NCBI RefSeq assembly: GCF_004331675.1
Contig: NZ_SJSN01000002.1
Span: forward strand, 62,001 to 126,000
Direction: 5' to 3'
DNA: 64,000 nt
From: Pedobacter frigidisoli
GTDB taxonomy: Bacteria; Bacteroidota; Bacteroidia; Sphingobacteriales; Sphingobacteriaceae
Under the pieces are notes generated by a model. It ran no database searches and was not told where the DNA came from. It saw only the letters and a list, made by a program, of their open reading frames with translations. Below are positions 48,201 through 63,200 of the stretch, in pieces; within the stretch, counting starts at the first letter, position 1, and the number at the start of each line of letters is the position of its first letter. The position numbers were made by a program, and so were the translations under genes.

Positions 48201-51200
48201 ACATCATTCCCTAATTTAGATACACCAAGCACACCAGAAAGAGATTGGAGAGAAGACTATAACATCGCTCCGGTAGCAACTGTACCTGCAACAATTGTAT
48301 TAACAGAAGACACGCCAAAAACAATTACTGGAATTAGTTTTGTAGATCGTGATGCTGGTAATGCATCAGTTACTGCAACATTGAGTGTTCCTGTTAACCA
48401 GGGTACTTTTGCATCAACAAGTGAAACAGGAATTGTAATTGGAGGTTCTGGTACCAGATCAATAACAATCTCTGGAAGTATCGCAAACATCAATGCATTT
48501 ATTGCTGCCAACAAGGTAACATTTACTCCATTTGCTAACCTTAATGGAAATGTAACCTTAACTACGTTGATAAATGATTTGGGCAACATGGGTGGTGCGC
48601 CTTTAACAGATACCAAAACTACAACATTAACCATTCAGTCAGTAAATGATATTCCAGTTGTTGCAAACATCAACAAAACAGGAACTGAAGATACAACTGT
48701 TCCATTTACAGCTGCTGATTTTACCAATCAATTTACCGATGTAGATGGTACATTGGCTAAAGTAAGGATTATTAATTTACCAACACCAGCTCAAGGTTTA
48801 TTGAAATTAAATGGTGTAAATATTACTGTAAATCAAGAAATATCTGTTGCCGATTTAGCGCTTATTACATTTGTTCCAACAGCCAACTTCAATGGGAATG
48901 TATCATTTAGTTATAATGGAAGTGATGGTGTAGACTATGCGGCATCACCAGCAAATATCAACATCGCCATAGCTGCCGTAAATGATAAGCCAGTTGTAGG
49001 GGTTGTGGGTAAAACAGGAGCCGAGGATGTAACATTAACCTTTACAGCAACAGACTTTACCAATCAATTTACCGATGCAGATGGAGATGCACTGACTAAA
49101 ATAAGAATAGAAACTTTGCCTCCTAATACACAAGGAGTTTTAAAACTGAATGGAGTTGCAGTTACTGTAAATCAAGAAATCCCATTGGCTAATTTAGGTC
49201 AACTTACTTTTGAACCATTTGCCAATTACAATGGATCGGTAACCTTTAAGTGGAATGGAAATGATGGAACCGAATATGCAGCAACCAATAATAACGTAAA
49301 TATCGTATTAACTTCAGTAAACGATTTACCAACACTTTCTCCAATTAGTAAAACTACTGCCGAAGATGTTCAAATTGCATTTACATTAAATGATTTTACC
49401 AATAATTATTCAGATCCAGAGGGTGATGCTTTAAGTAAAATCCAGATTAGTAATTTACCTCCAACAGCACAAGGTGTATTATTGTTAAATGGTTCATTGG
49501 TTACCGCTGGACAAGAAATACAAGCAGCAGATATACCTAATTTGGTATTTGTACCAGGTACTAATTTTAATGGAAGTACTTCTTTCCGTTGGAATGCCAA
49601 TGATGGAACTGGATATACTACACCCGCTAATGTTAATATTACGGTTACTCCAGTAAATGATCCGCCAGTAGTAACAAGCATCTCAAAATCTGGAAATGAA
49701 GACACAACGATTGGATTTACTGCTACAGATTTTACAAATAGTTTCACAGATGTTGATGGTAATACTTTAACTAAAATCCAAATTGTAACGTTGCCTGCAA
49801 ACGGATTATTGAAATTAAGTGGTGTTAATATCACCGCTGGTCAAGAAATCGCTTTGGTAGATTTAGCTAACATCACTTTTGTGCCAAATGCTAACTATAA
49901 CGGGGCGGCAACCTTTAAATGGACCGGATTTGATGGAACAACCTATGCAACAGCAAGCGATAATGTAAACATTACCATCAACCCGGTTAATGATGCACCG
50001 GTTGCGGCAAATGATATTGCCACAGTGGTGGAAGATAATACGTTAAATGTTGCTTCAGGAGCAGGTCTATTAGCTAATGATACTGATGTTGATGCAGGAA
50101 CAACCTTAACCGTTACTGGATTTACTTATCCAGGTATAGTAGGCACACCAACTATTGGTGCACCATTCTCTATTCCTAGCGTTGGCTCAATTACCATTAA
50201 TGCAAACGGAAGTTATGTATTTACACCATTAGCAAATTATAGTGGCGCTGTGCCAGTTATAACTTACACTATTAGTGATGGAAATGGGGGTTCGGCTACA
50301 GCAAGTTTAACCATTTCAATTACCGCTGTGAACGATGCTCCAGTTGCAGTTAATGATACAAATTCATTGGCCGAGGATGCAACGTTAACAGTTACAGCAT
50401 CTCCAACAACAGGTTTATTAGCAAATGACACAGATGTTGATGGAAATACCTTAACAATTACTGGCTATACTATTGCTGGTATTACAGGTACACAAGCTTT
50501 AAGTACACCAGTTAATATTCCAAATGTTGGTACAATCAATATCTCAACAAATGGAGGATATAGTTTTACACCAGTAGCAAATTATAACGGAACAGTTCCG
50601 TTGATAAATTATACGGTATCAGATGGGTCATTAAGCACAACAGCAACCTTAACTTTAACGGTTACACCTGTAAATGATAATCCAATTGCTGCTAATGATG
50701 CAGCTACAATTTTAGAAGATGCAACGCTTACTAGAACAGCGGTTAACGGATTGTTATCAAACGATAGTGATGTTGATGCAGGAACGAATTTAACAGTTAC
50801 AGGCTTTACTTATTCTGGAATTGTTGGTACACCAGCTATTGGTTCTGCGTTTACTATTCCTGCTGAGGGCAGTATTACGATTAATGCAAACGGTAGTTAT
50901 ACTTTTGCTCCGCTTGCCAACTTTAATGGATCGGTTCCAGTAATTACTTATACGATAAATGATGGTAATGGTGGAACAGCAACGGCAACTTTAACCATTA
51001 CGGTTACTCCGGTAAATGACCCACCAATGGTTACCGATGTTCCTAAATCAGGGGTAGAAGATGCAACCATTACTTTTGTGGCAACAGATTTTACAAGCAA
51101 GTACACAGATGTTGAAGGTAACGCACTTACTAAAATTAAAATTATAAGCTTACCAGCTAATGGTGAGTTGAAATTATCGGGTACTAACGTTACGGTTAAT

Positions 51201-54200
51201 CAAGAGATAAATCTTGCGGATTTGGCTTCAATAACTTTTGTGCCTACTGCCAATTTTAACGGCAATGCTACTTTTAAATGGAATGGCTTTGATGTTACAA
51301 CCTATGCGGATATAGATGCAAATGTAAACATTACCATTACTCCAGTAAATGATGCGCCAATTGCGGGTAATGATGTGGCCAGTATTAAACAAGGTGAACA
51401 ATTAACCATTGCGACGCCAGGCTTACTATCAAATGATATTGATGTAGACGGACAAACCCTAACCATTAGTGGTTATACAATTGCTGGGGTAGCTGGTACG
51501 CAAACACCAGGAAACGCAGTAGTAATTCCAGGGGTGGGTAATATAACTATCAATACAAATGGAAGTTTAATGTTTATGGCATTACCAGGTTACAGTGGTG
51601 CTGTTCCATTGATTACCTATACCGTAACTGATGGTTCACTATCAAATACAGCTACGCTTTCTATTTCTGTGGCTGTAGATAATCAGGCTCCAATTGCAAC
51701 AAACAATACAAAAACCACAAATGAAGATGTAGTGGCAAATGGAAATGTGAGAACAGATGGTACACCAGATTCTGACCTAGACAATGACCCAATTTCAGTT
51801 AAAAACTTTAGTATAGATGGTAATCCGACAGTTTATTTAGCAGGTAACACCGCTACAATTGCTAACGTTGGACAAATTGTAGTAAATGCTGATGGAAGTT
51901 ATACTTTCACGCCATTACTTAATTTCAATGGAATAGTACCTACCATAACTTATACGTTGGTAGATAATCCATTGCCAAGAAATGCATCAGCTACCGCTGC
52001 AGAAACAGCGGCGACTTTAAAAATTACGGTAACTCCTGTAAATGATACGCCAGTTGTTGTAGGCGAAACTGAAACAACCAATGAAGATTCGCCAGGTATT
52101 GCTAAAAATTTATTGGCTAATGATAGCGATGTTGATGCTGGAACAACACTAATTATAACCAGCTTTGTAGTCAACGGAAGTACAATTCCTGTTTCAGGAA
52201 CTCCTGGAACATTTGCTATTCCAAATTTTGGGGTAATTACAGTTAATCAAAATGGTAACTATACCTTCGTGCCAGATGCCAACAAAAATGGAACTGCACC
52301 AACAATAACTTATACAGTTAACGACCAAAGTGGAGCAGGAAATGCAACAGCAACTGGAACATTAAATATTACAATTAATGCAGTTAATGATGCGCCAATT
52401 GTGACAAATTTGGCTAAATCTGGTTTAGAAGATGTGACGATCGCTTTTGCTGCTTCAGATTTCACCACTCAGTTTAGCGATATTGATACTGATCCATTGG
52501 CAAAAATTAAGATTGTAACCTTGCCCGCAAATGGTATCTTAAAATTAAATGGAGTAGCAGTATTAGCAAATGATGAAATTACTGCAGCAAACTTAGCTAA
52601 CCTTACTTTTGAGCCAAATGCCAATTTTAATGGTTCAACAAGCTTTAAATGGAATGGTTCTGATGGTACGTTGTATGCCGTTGTTGAGGCAAATGTGAAT
52701 ATCAATATCACACCTGTTAATGACCAACCTTTGGTTAACAACGAAGTCGAAACCATTTTAGAGGACTCAAATCCTGGTTTGGTTAAAACTGCTGCCAACG
52801 GACTCTTAGCTAACGATAGTGATGTTGATGGTAATTCACTTTCGATAACTGGATATACAATTGCTGGTAACCCAGGAACTGGAACACCTACTTTGGCAGC
52901 ACCATTTGTTATTCCTGGTGTGGGAACAATTAACATAAGTGGCGATGGAAGTTATTCGTTTATACCAGCTGCTAATTTCAATGGTGTAGTTCCTGTCATG
53001 ACTTATACGGTAAGCGATGGTCAAGGTCAGACTAATTCTACCAAAACTGGTACATTAACTATTAACATAACTGCTGTAAATGATGCACCTATTGCCAACA
53101 ATGATACTGGCAATATTGATGAAGATGCTATCTTAACAGTAAATGCAGCTAATGGTTTAATAGCGAATGATACAGATATTGATGGTCCAACAAATACCAT
53201 TACCGCGTATTCAGTTTCTGGTGCTGCTGGAACGCCAATTATCGGTACTCCATTTTTAATTCCAAATGGGGGTAACATCACCATAAATGCAAATGGTAGT
53301 TATGTATTTGCCCCATTAACAAATTACAGTGGCGCAGTTCCAGTAATTGTTTACACTTTAAGTGATGGCACATTATCGGCTACTGCCACACTTACTTTAA
53401 GTATAAATGCAATTAATGATGCACCAGTTGCCACGAATGATGCAGCAACTGTATTGGAAGACGGCACAGTAACTAGAACTGCAACTAATGGTTTATTATC
53501 AAATGATACTGATGCAGAAGGTCAAACCTTAACGGTTACTGGTTACATGGTAGCTGGTTTTGTTGGAACACAGCCAGTAGGTACAGCGTTCGAAATTACA
53601 AACGTAGGTATCATCAACATTAGTGCAGATGGTAGTTACAATTTTACGCCTGCTCAAAATTACAACGGAACAACACCAACAATCACTTACAACATTAGCG
53701 ATGGAAATGGGGGTGTGGCTTCGGCAACATTGATATTTACAGTTACGCCAGTCAATGATGCACCAACAGCAACTAATGATGCAGCCAACGTAAACGAAGA
53801 TGAAACTTTAACAAGAAATGCGGCTAATGGATTGTTGGCAAATGATTTAGATATTGATGGAGACGCGATAAATGTAACTAGCTTTACCATTGCAGGTATG
53901 GCTGGCGTTCAAGCTGTTGGCGCAAGCCCTATTACAATTACAGGTCAAGGTGGCGTAACCGTTGGAACAATTAGCATTTTGACAAATGGAAGTTTCACCT
54001 TTATACCAGCGGCCAATTACAATGGCAACGTACCATTAATTGCTTATACTGTTAGCGATTCAAATAGTACTACAGCAACCGCAACCTTATCCATCACAAT
54101 AGTTTCTGTAAATGATGCACCAACGGCATCGGCCATACCTTTATCAATCACAACACCAGAAGATACCCCTCAAAATGGGTTGATTAATGCCAGTGATGCA

Positions 54201-57200
54201 GATGGTGATCCTTTAACTTTTACGTTATCTACACCTCCAGCGCATGGCACGGTAATCGTTAATTCAAATGGAACATATACTTATGTGCCTGCACCAAATT
54301 ATAACGGATCGGATGTCTTTACTGTAACCGTAAGTGATGGAAATGGTGGGACAGCTGTTATTACAGTTCCGGTAATAGTTACTCCAGTTAATGATGCGCC
54401 TGTTGCAAGTGCTCCCCCCATTACAACTGCAGAAGATACCCCTAAAACAGGTACGGTAACGGCAAGTGATGCAGATGCTGATCCATTAACTTTTAACGTA
54501 TCAACACTTCCAGCAAATGGGATAGTTGTTATCGATGCAAATGGGAACTACACTTATACTCCAAATGCAAATTACGATGGGTCTGATAGTTTTACAATTA
54601 CGGTAAGCGATGGCAAAGGTGGTAACACATTGGTAAACATTCCCGTTACAGTTACACCTGTTAATGATATTCCGGTAGCAACATCACCAGCGGTAACCAC
54701 AACTGAGGATAATCTGGTAAACGGAAAGATTACGGCAACAGATGCTGATGGCGATCCGTTAACTTACACCACTATAACACCTCCCTTAAAAGGAGCAGTT
54801 GTTATAAATGCAGATGGAACTTATACCTATACACCAAACTTAAACTATAATGGTACTGATAGTTTTACGGTAACAGTAAGCGACGGGAAAGGTGGAACAA
54901 CCACAATAACAACCGTAGTTACCATAACTGCTGTAAACGATGTGCCAACGGCAACTTCTCCAGCAATTTCAACGACGGAAGATACTCCTAAAACTGGTTT
55001 AATTACCCTTGGCGATGCGGATGGAGATGCATTGACCGTTTCTGTTACTACGCTACCAACTCATGGTACGGTTGTAGTGAATCAGGATGGTACCTATATT
55101 TATACACCAGCATTAAATTACAATGGTGCCGATAGTTTTACCGTTACGGTAAGCGATGGCAATGGTGGAACTAAAACATTAACCATTCCAATTACGGTAA
55201 CGCCAGTAAATGATCCGCCAGTTGCAGCTCCTTTAGCAATTACAACAACAGAAGATTCGCCAAAAGCGGGTGCCATAACCGCAACAGATATCGATGGCGA
55301 TGTACTGGCATACGTTGTTAGCACAGCTCCAGTACATGGAACGGTTATCATAAACGCAAGCGGAGCCTTTACTTACACACCGACATTAAATTACAACGGA
55401 ACCGATACGTTTTCGGTTACGGTGAGCGATGGCAACGGCGGAACCACAACGGTTACCATTCCTGTTACGGTAACTCCAGTCAATGATATTCCATCGTTTA
55501 CGAAAGGAGCCGATCAAATTGTAAATGCAAGCGTTGGCGCTCAAACTTCAACTGGATGGGCAACTGCTATCAGTGCTGGTCCGGCAGATGAGGTGGCTAG
55601 CCAAACGCTTACTTTTATTGTAAGTAATAACAATAACACATTATTTACTGTTCAGCCATCAATTGATGCTAACGGTAATTTAACTTATACTCCATCAGGA
55701 AACTTCGCAGGTAAGGCTACGGTTACAGTCGCTATCCAAGATAATGGAGGTGTATTAAACAATGGAGCTGATCTAAGTGCAAATCAATTTTTCATAATCT
55801 CTATTAAGCCAATTGGAACACCAGACAACATCAATACATTAGTTGGCATTCCAGTAACAACAGATGTTAAAGCCAATGACGGTGCAACTGCCACTACTGC
55901 AACCGTAATAGCTAGTAATGGTGCTCATGGAACAACAAGTGTAGATGGAACTGGAAAAGTTACTTACACACCTGCTGCAGGTTATACCGGATCAGATAGT
56001 TATACTTATACCCTTACTACAACTGATGGCGTAGTAAGTGATCCAATCACGGTTACGATCAATGTATATCCAACGGTAGTTTTATCAGGCCCTGTAACGG
56101 TTAATGAAAATGCTGGTGATGTACTTTATACCGTAACCTTGACAGGAACTCCAGGTACTACATTAGCATCGCCGGTTACCTTTGTAACAGGAATTGCCAA
56201 TACTGGCACAACTGCTGGCGATTATACATTTAGTTCAACTACGTTTACTTTCCCAGCGGGAGCAGTAGTTGGTCAACCCAGTGGAACAATTACTTTCCCA
56301 GTAAAAATTACGGATGATAACATTGATGAAAGTGATGAAAACTATACCGTTAGCATTGGAACGATTAATGGTCCTGCATCTTTAGGGAATTCAGCTATTA
56401 CTACCACAATTGTTGATAATGATAATTCGAATATTGCCATCGGCGATGTTACCGTTAACGAGTCTGCAGGTACTGCAACATTCGTGGTAACCTTAACAGG
56501 AAATGTTCAAAATAGCTTTACGGCTAACTATACAACTTCAGATGGAACTGCTGTACAACCAGGAGACTATACTGCTAAAACCGGTACAGTTACTTTCCCT
56601 GCAAATTCAGTTACTGGCGATACTCAAAATATAACCATATCGATTATTGATGATTTGGTTGCTGAAACAAGCGAAGATTTCTCGGTTACCTTGAGCGGAA
56701 TTACTGGTCCAACTACAATTTCAAAAGCGATAGGCACAGGAACAATTACCGATAACGACCAAGTAACATTAGTGTTGAGCGGTCCGACTTCGATTGTAGA
56801 ATCTGGAGGTACGGCAACTTATACCGTAATACTAACCGGAGCTGCAGGAACTATTTTAGCAGCACCAGTAACGGTAGCAACTAATGTTACCTCATTATCA
56901 GCATCATCGACTACGGATTATACCTTTACATCAGTAACCTTAACATTCCCAATTGGATCGGTAGTAGGAGATAAGCAGACTTTCCAATTAGCAATCATTA
57001 ACGATGATATTGCTGAGGGAACAGAATCATATACGGCATCAATTAGCAACCCAACTGGCGTAGCAACATTAGGTGCACCATCAGCTTTAAATACCTTAAT
57101 AACAGACAACGATAACGCTAGCGTTTCGATTGATAATGTTACCGTTAATGAAAATGCTGGAACGGCAACTTTCACGGTAACCTTAACTGGAAAGGCACAA

Positions 57201-60200
57201 GATGGCTTCTCTGTAAATTATACTACGATTGATGGAACAGCGGTAAGCATAACTAATCCAGATTTTACAGCGAGCACAGGAACAATTACTTTCCCTGCAA
57301 ATTCGGTGACAGGCGCTAGGCAAACCATCACTATTCCAATCAATGATGATACCATTAATGAAATCACGGAGACATTCCAAGTAAGATTAATTAATAGCGG
57401 AGCTACACCAGTAACTATTGGTAACGAGTTTGGAACTGGAACTATCCTTGATAATGATGTAGTAACCGTAGTATTAAGCGGGCTAGCGACTGTAGCTGAA
57501 GGAACTGCACAAGCTGCTTACAAAGTAACTTTGGTAAGTACAGGCGTTACTGCTTTAGGTTATCCTATTTCAGTAAATACGTCGGTAATTCCAGGAACGG
57601 CAATCTCTGCAGATTATACATTTACACCAGGGACCGTAACTTTTGGGGCAGGTACATTGATTCAAACTTCGCAGGAGGTTGGTGTAGGTATTGTTAATGA
57701 TCTATTGGTAGAGCCAACTGAAATCTATACCTTAAATATCAGTGGATTAACTGGTCCGGCGGTATTGGGCAATGCAAATGTTGCAACCGACATCACTGAT
57801 ATTACCGACAAGTTAAATTATGTATTAAGTGGTCCGACAACGGTTAACGAAGCTGATGGAACCATAACCTACAGAGTTACCTTAACAAGCGTTCAAAATG
57901 CAATCCTTCAGGATGCATCTACAATTGATGTAAGCGTAACTCCGGGTACGGCAAGTTTAACATCAGATTATACAGCATTACCAGCAACCTTAACTTTCCC
58001 AGCTGGTGCCAAAAAAGGCGATTACCAAGAGTTTACAGTTAATATTGTTAACGATTTAATTGCTGAACCATCAGAAAATTATACGGTTTCAATCAGTAGT
58101 CCTACTGGATTAGTAACTATTGGATCAACTTCATCGGTTACGACAAACATTGTTGATAATGACAATGCACTAGTAAGCATTACGGCGACGCCAACGAGTT
58201 ACAATGAAAGTGCGGGTACGGCTACATTCACCATTATGTTGAATACTGCTGTCCAAGATCCTTTTACCGTAACTTATACTACTGTTGATGGAACTGCAAA
58301 AGCAGGTGTTGATTACACCACAACGGCATCGACCTATACATTCCCTTCAGGATCATTAGCAGGTGCACTTTATACCTTTACGGTTCCAATTCTTAACGAT
58401 AATGTTGTTGAGCAAACTGAAGCATTTACAGCATCAATAACCAATGTAAGTGGTGGATTAGTAACTGTTGGAACTGGAACAGCAACTGCTACAATTACCG
58501 ATACCGATGCGGCAACAGTTAAAATAACAGCTGGAACAACCGGCGATGAAAACGGACCAATTAATGGAACATTTACAGTTACGTTAAGTAATCTATCATC
58601 AACGCCGACTGTAGTTACCTACTCATTAGCAGGTACTGCAACAGAAAGCGATGATTTTACATCGATTACTACGAAAACAGTAACCATCCCTGCGGGAGAA
58701 CTTACCGCAACCATTATTATTCCAGTAAAAACTGATCTATTGGTTGAGGGAACTGAAACAGTTATTGCCACATTGGTATCGACAGATAATCCTTTGATCG
58801 ATGTTACTTCGGTTGTAGCTGATAAATCTGCAACCATCAACATTCTTGATAACAATACGGCAACAGTTAGTATTTCTACCACTCCGGTAATAAATGAAAA
58901 CGCTGGAACGGCAACTTTCACTGTGACGTTGAATACGGCGGTTCAAAGTTTATTCACTGTTAATTATGCTACAGCAGATGGTACAGCAAATGCAGGATCA
59001 TTATTGGATTACACTGCAACATCTGGAACATTTACATTTGCTGCTGGATCACCAGCTGGAACAACAAAAACTTTCACTGTGCCTATTAATGATGACAACA
59101 CGGTTGAAAACGCTGAAAATTTCAGCGCTACATTAAGTGGGGTAACGGGTGGTTTAGTAACTATTGGAACAGGAACTGCAACAGTAAGCATTACGGATAA
59201 CGACACATCTATCGCAAGCATTAAAGCTGGATTAAACGGTGATGAAACTGGTCCGCAAAACGGAACATTTATCGTAACCTTAAGTAATCCATCATCAACA
59301 GATACACAAATTACGTATACAGTTAGTGGAACAGCAACAGAGGGTGATGATTACACCACAATTCCACGAACCATTACAATTTTAGCTGGTGCAACCACAG
59401 GAACAATAACAATTCCTGTAAAAACAGATTTGGTTACAGAAAGTAATGAAACTGTTGTAGTAGATCTGATTTCTACCACAAGCACGCTGGTTTCGATTAC
59501 ACCAACTGCTGCTGATAAAACAGCGACGATTAACATCATCGATGAAAACACTTCGAGTGTAAGTATTTCGACAGCACCTACCATAAATGAGACAGATGGA
59601 ACGGCAACCTTTAGTGTTACGCTAAATAATGCGGCGCAAAATGCATTTAGTGTAAATTATACAACAGCAAATGGAACTGCAATTGCAGGAGCAGATTATA
59701 CTGCTACTAGCGGAACATTAAACTTCCCTTTAAATTCTCCGGCAGGAACAACCAGAACCTTTACTGTTCCAATTGCCAATGATAACCTTGCCGAGATTTC
59801 TGAAACTTTCAGCGCAACGTTAAGTGGCATCACAGGTAATATTGTAACCATCAATAATGCAACTGCAACTACTTCGATTGTAGATAACGATGCTGCAACT
59901 GTTAAAATTACAGCAGTAGCTTCTGGAAATGAAAATGGTTCAATACCAGGAACATTTACGGTAACGTTGAGTAATCCATCAGCTACAGATACACAAATTA
60001 CCTATAGCTTAGGTGGAACTGCAGATGAGGGCGATGATTATAATACCATTACGCCTAAAACAATAACAATACCAGCGGGATCAACTACTGGTACAATTAC
60101 AATTCCGGTAAAACCTGATGCAATTGTTGAGGGAACCGAAACGGTTATCGCAACGCTACTTTCTACAAATAGTACCTTGGTAACTGTAACACCTGTTAAT

Positions 60201-63200
60201 GCCGATCAAACTGCAAGTATTAATATTTTAGATAATACAACGGCAACGGTTAGTATTTCTGCTGCCACAACTGGTGCAGAACCAACAACACCAGGCTCGT
60301 TCACATTTACCTTGAGTAATGTATCTAAAACGGATACACAAATTACTTATTCAGTTGGTGGAACGGCAACCAGCGGATCGGATTACACTTCGATTGGTAC
60401 CACAGTTACTATACCTGCAGGATCATTAACAAAAACTGTTCAGGTAGCAGTAACAGATGATACTTTTGCCGAGGCAACGGAAACAGTTGTTTTAACTATG
60501 GTTGCTACAACCAATAATCCATCGATTACGGCAAGTACGACACCATCTACAATAAATATTACAGATAATGATGCTGCAACAGTAGCCATCAACAATATCT
60601 TTGTAGTGGAAAGTGTGGGTAATGCAACTTTCACCGTAACCTTAACTGGAAATGTTCAAGATGCATTTACTGTAAATTATTCTACAGCAAACGGAACAGC
60701 ATTAGCAGGAACTGATTACACAGCAACAACAGGCTCGGTAACTTTCCCTGCAAATTCGATCAGTGGTGCAACGCAAACCTTCACTGTTCCAATTATTGAT
60801 GACAACTTAACTGAACTTGCTGAAACCTTTACGGCAACGTTAAATAGTGTTAGCGCAGGTTCGGTAGTTACTATTCCGGCAATTGGCGCAACAGGTACAG
60901 CAACCATTACTGATAACGATGCTGCAAGCGTGGCCATTAACAGTGTTTCTGCTTTAGAAAGTGATGGAAATATGGTGTTCACTGTAACCTTAACGGGCAA
61001 CGTTCAAAATGCGGTTTCTATCAATTATACCACTTCAGATAATACTGCAACAGCAGGAACGGATTACACTGCGAAAACTGGTGTAGTTACTTTCCCTGCG
61101 GGATCATTATCTGGAGCAACACAAACGATTACTATTCCAATCACCAATGATAACATTACTGAAAATGCTGAAAGCTTTAAGGTAACCTTAAGTGGTGCAA
61201 CTTCGCCTGTAACCATTACACAAGCTGAGGGTATTGGAACAATTAACGATAACGACCCTGCAACAGTAAGTATCTCAGCAACACCAACAAGTGTTAATGA
61301 GGCTGTTGGAAATGCAACTTTCACGGTAACGTTAAGCAATGCGGTACAAAGCGAATTCAAGGTAGATTACTCAACCTCGAATGGAACTGCAACAGCAGGA
61401 TCTGATTACACCACCAAGCTCGGTACCTTAACATTCCCAGCAGGATCTATTGCAGGAGCAACCTTAACATTCACTGTTCCAATTACGGATGATAACCTAA
61501 TTGAGCCAAGCGAAACCTTGCTTGGAATTATTAGTAACGTTACCGGTAATTTGGTAACCATAGCAAATAATACAGCTACGCTATCTGTTACTGATAATGA
61601 TACTTCAATTGCTACTATTGCACCATCAATTCAAGGAAGTGAAAACGGCCCGATTGCAGGAGCTTACACGGTAACCTTAAGTAATCCATCATCAACTGAT
61701 ACAGAGATTACTTATACTTTAGCTGGAACATCAACTGAGGGAAGTGATTACAGTCCGATTGTAACCAAAACAATTATTATCCCAGCGGGTGATGTGACTG
61801 GAACAATTACAATCCCGGTATTAACTGATGCAATTGTTGAGGGAACAGAAACGGTAATTGCAACGTTAACAACAACAAATAATCCAGCAGTAACCGTAAG
61901 TAATACACCAGCAAGCATTAATATTGCCGATAATACCACAGCAACAATAACTGTAGCGGCAACTAAGGATGGCGCTGAACCTGCGGTAGCTGGCGAATTC
62001 ACCTTTACCCTAAGTAATGTATCTACAACTGATACACAAATTACCTATGCAGTAACTGGAACGGCTACAAGCGGAACAGATTACACCTCAATAGGCACAA
62101 CGGTAACTATACCAGCAGGACAAACAACTGTTAAAGTTGCTGTGCCTGTAAAAGAAGATAGTATTGCAGAAGGAACTGAAACAGCAACCTTAACAATGGT
62201 TGCTGTAACAAATAATACTGCCATTACTGCAAGTAAAACCCCTGCAACGGTTAACATCACCGATAATGATACATCGATTGCAACAATTACTGCTGGAACT
62301 TCGGGTAATGAAAATGGCCCGATTGATGGAACATTTACGGTAACGTTAAGTAATCCATCATCGCAACCAACAATTATTACTTATACAGTTGGTGGAACGG
62401 CAACAGAGGGCGATGACTATGCGGCAATAACTAGAACAATTACCATCCCAGCGAACGCAACTACCGGAACGATTACCATTCCAGTAAAAACTGATGCTAT
62501 AGTAGAGGGTACTGAAAACGTTATTGTAACCTTGGCTTCATCAAATAATCCTTTGGTAACCATAACAACAACCGCTGCTGATAAAACTGCAACCATCAAC
62601 ATTCTTGATAATAATGCGGCAACAGTTAGTATTGCTGCAACGCCAATAAGCATCAATGAATCGGCAGGTAAAGCAACTTTCACCGTTACTTTAAGCGCAG
62701 CAGTTCAAAACGCATTTACGGTTGATTATGCAACAACTAATGGAACCGCTTTAAGTGGATTTGATTATACGGCAACAAACGGAACCTTAACATTCCCTGC
62801 CGGATCTGCAGCTGGAACAACCTTAACTTTCGATGTTCCTGTAACGGATGATAATTTGGTTGAACCAAATGAAGCATTTAATGGAACAATTAGTAATGTA
62901 ACGGGTGGTTTAGTTACCATCGCTACAAATACTGCGGCTGCTACTATTACCGATAACGATACCTCAATTGCAACAATAATTGCTGGCGTTAACGGTAATG
63001 AAACTGGTCCGATAAGTGGAACATTCACGGTGACCTTAAGTAATCCATCATCTACAGATACAGAATTTACCTATACTTTAGGTGGAACTGCAACAGAGGG
63101 AGGTGATTATACGGCAATTACTACGAAAACGGTTACTGTTCTCGCGGGTCAAACAACGGCAGTAATTACCATTCCAGTTATTGCTGATGCGATTACGGAG

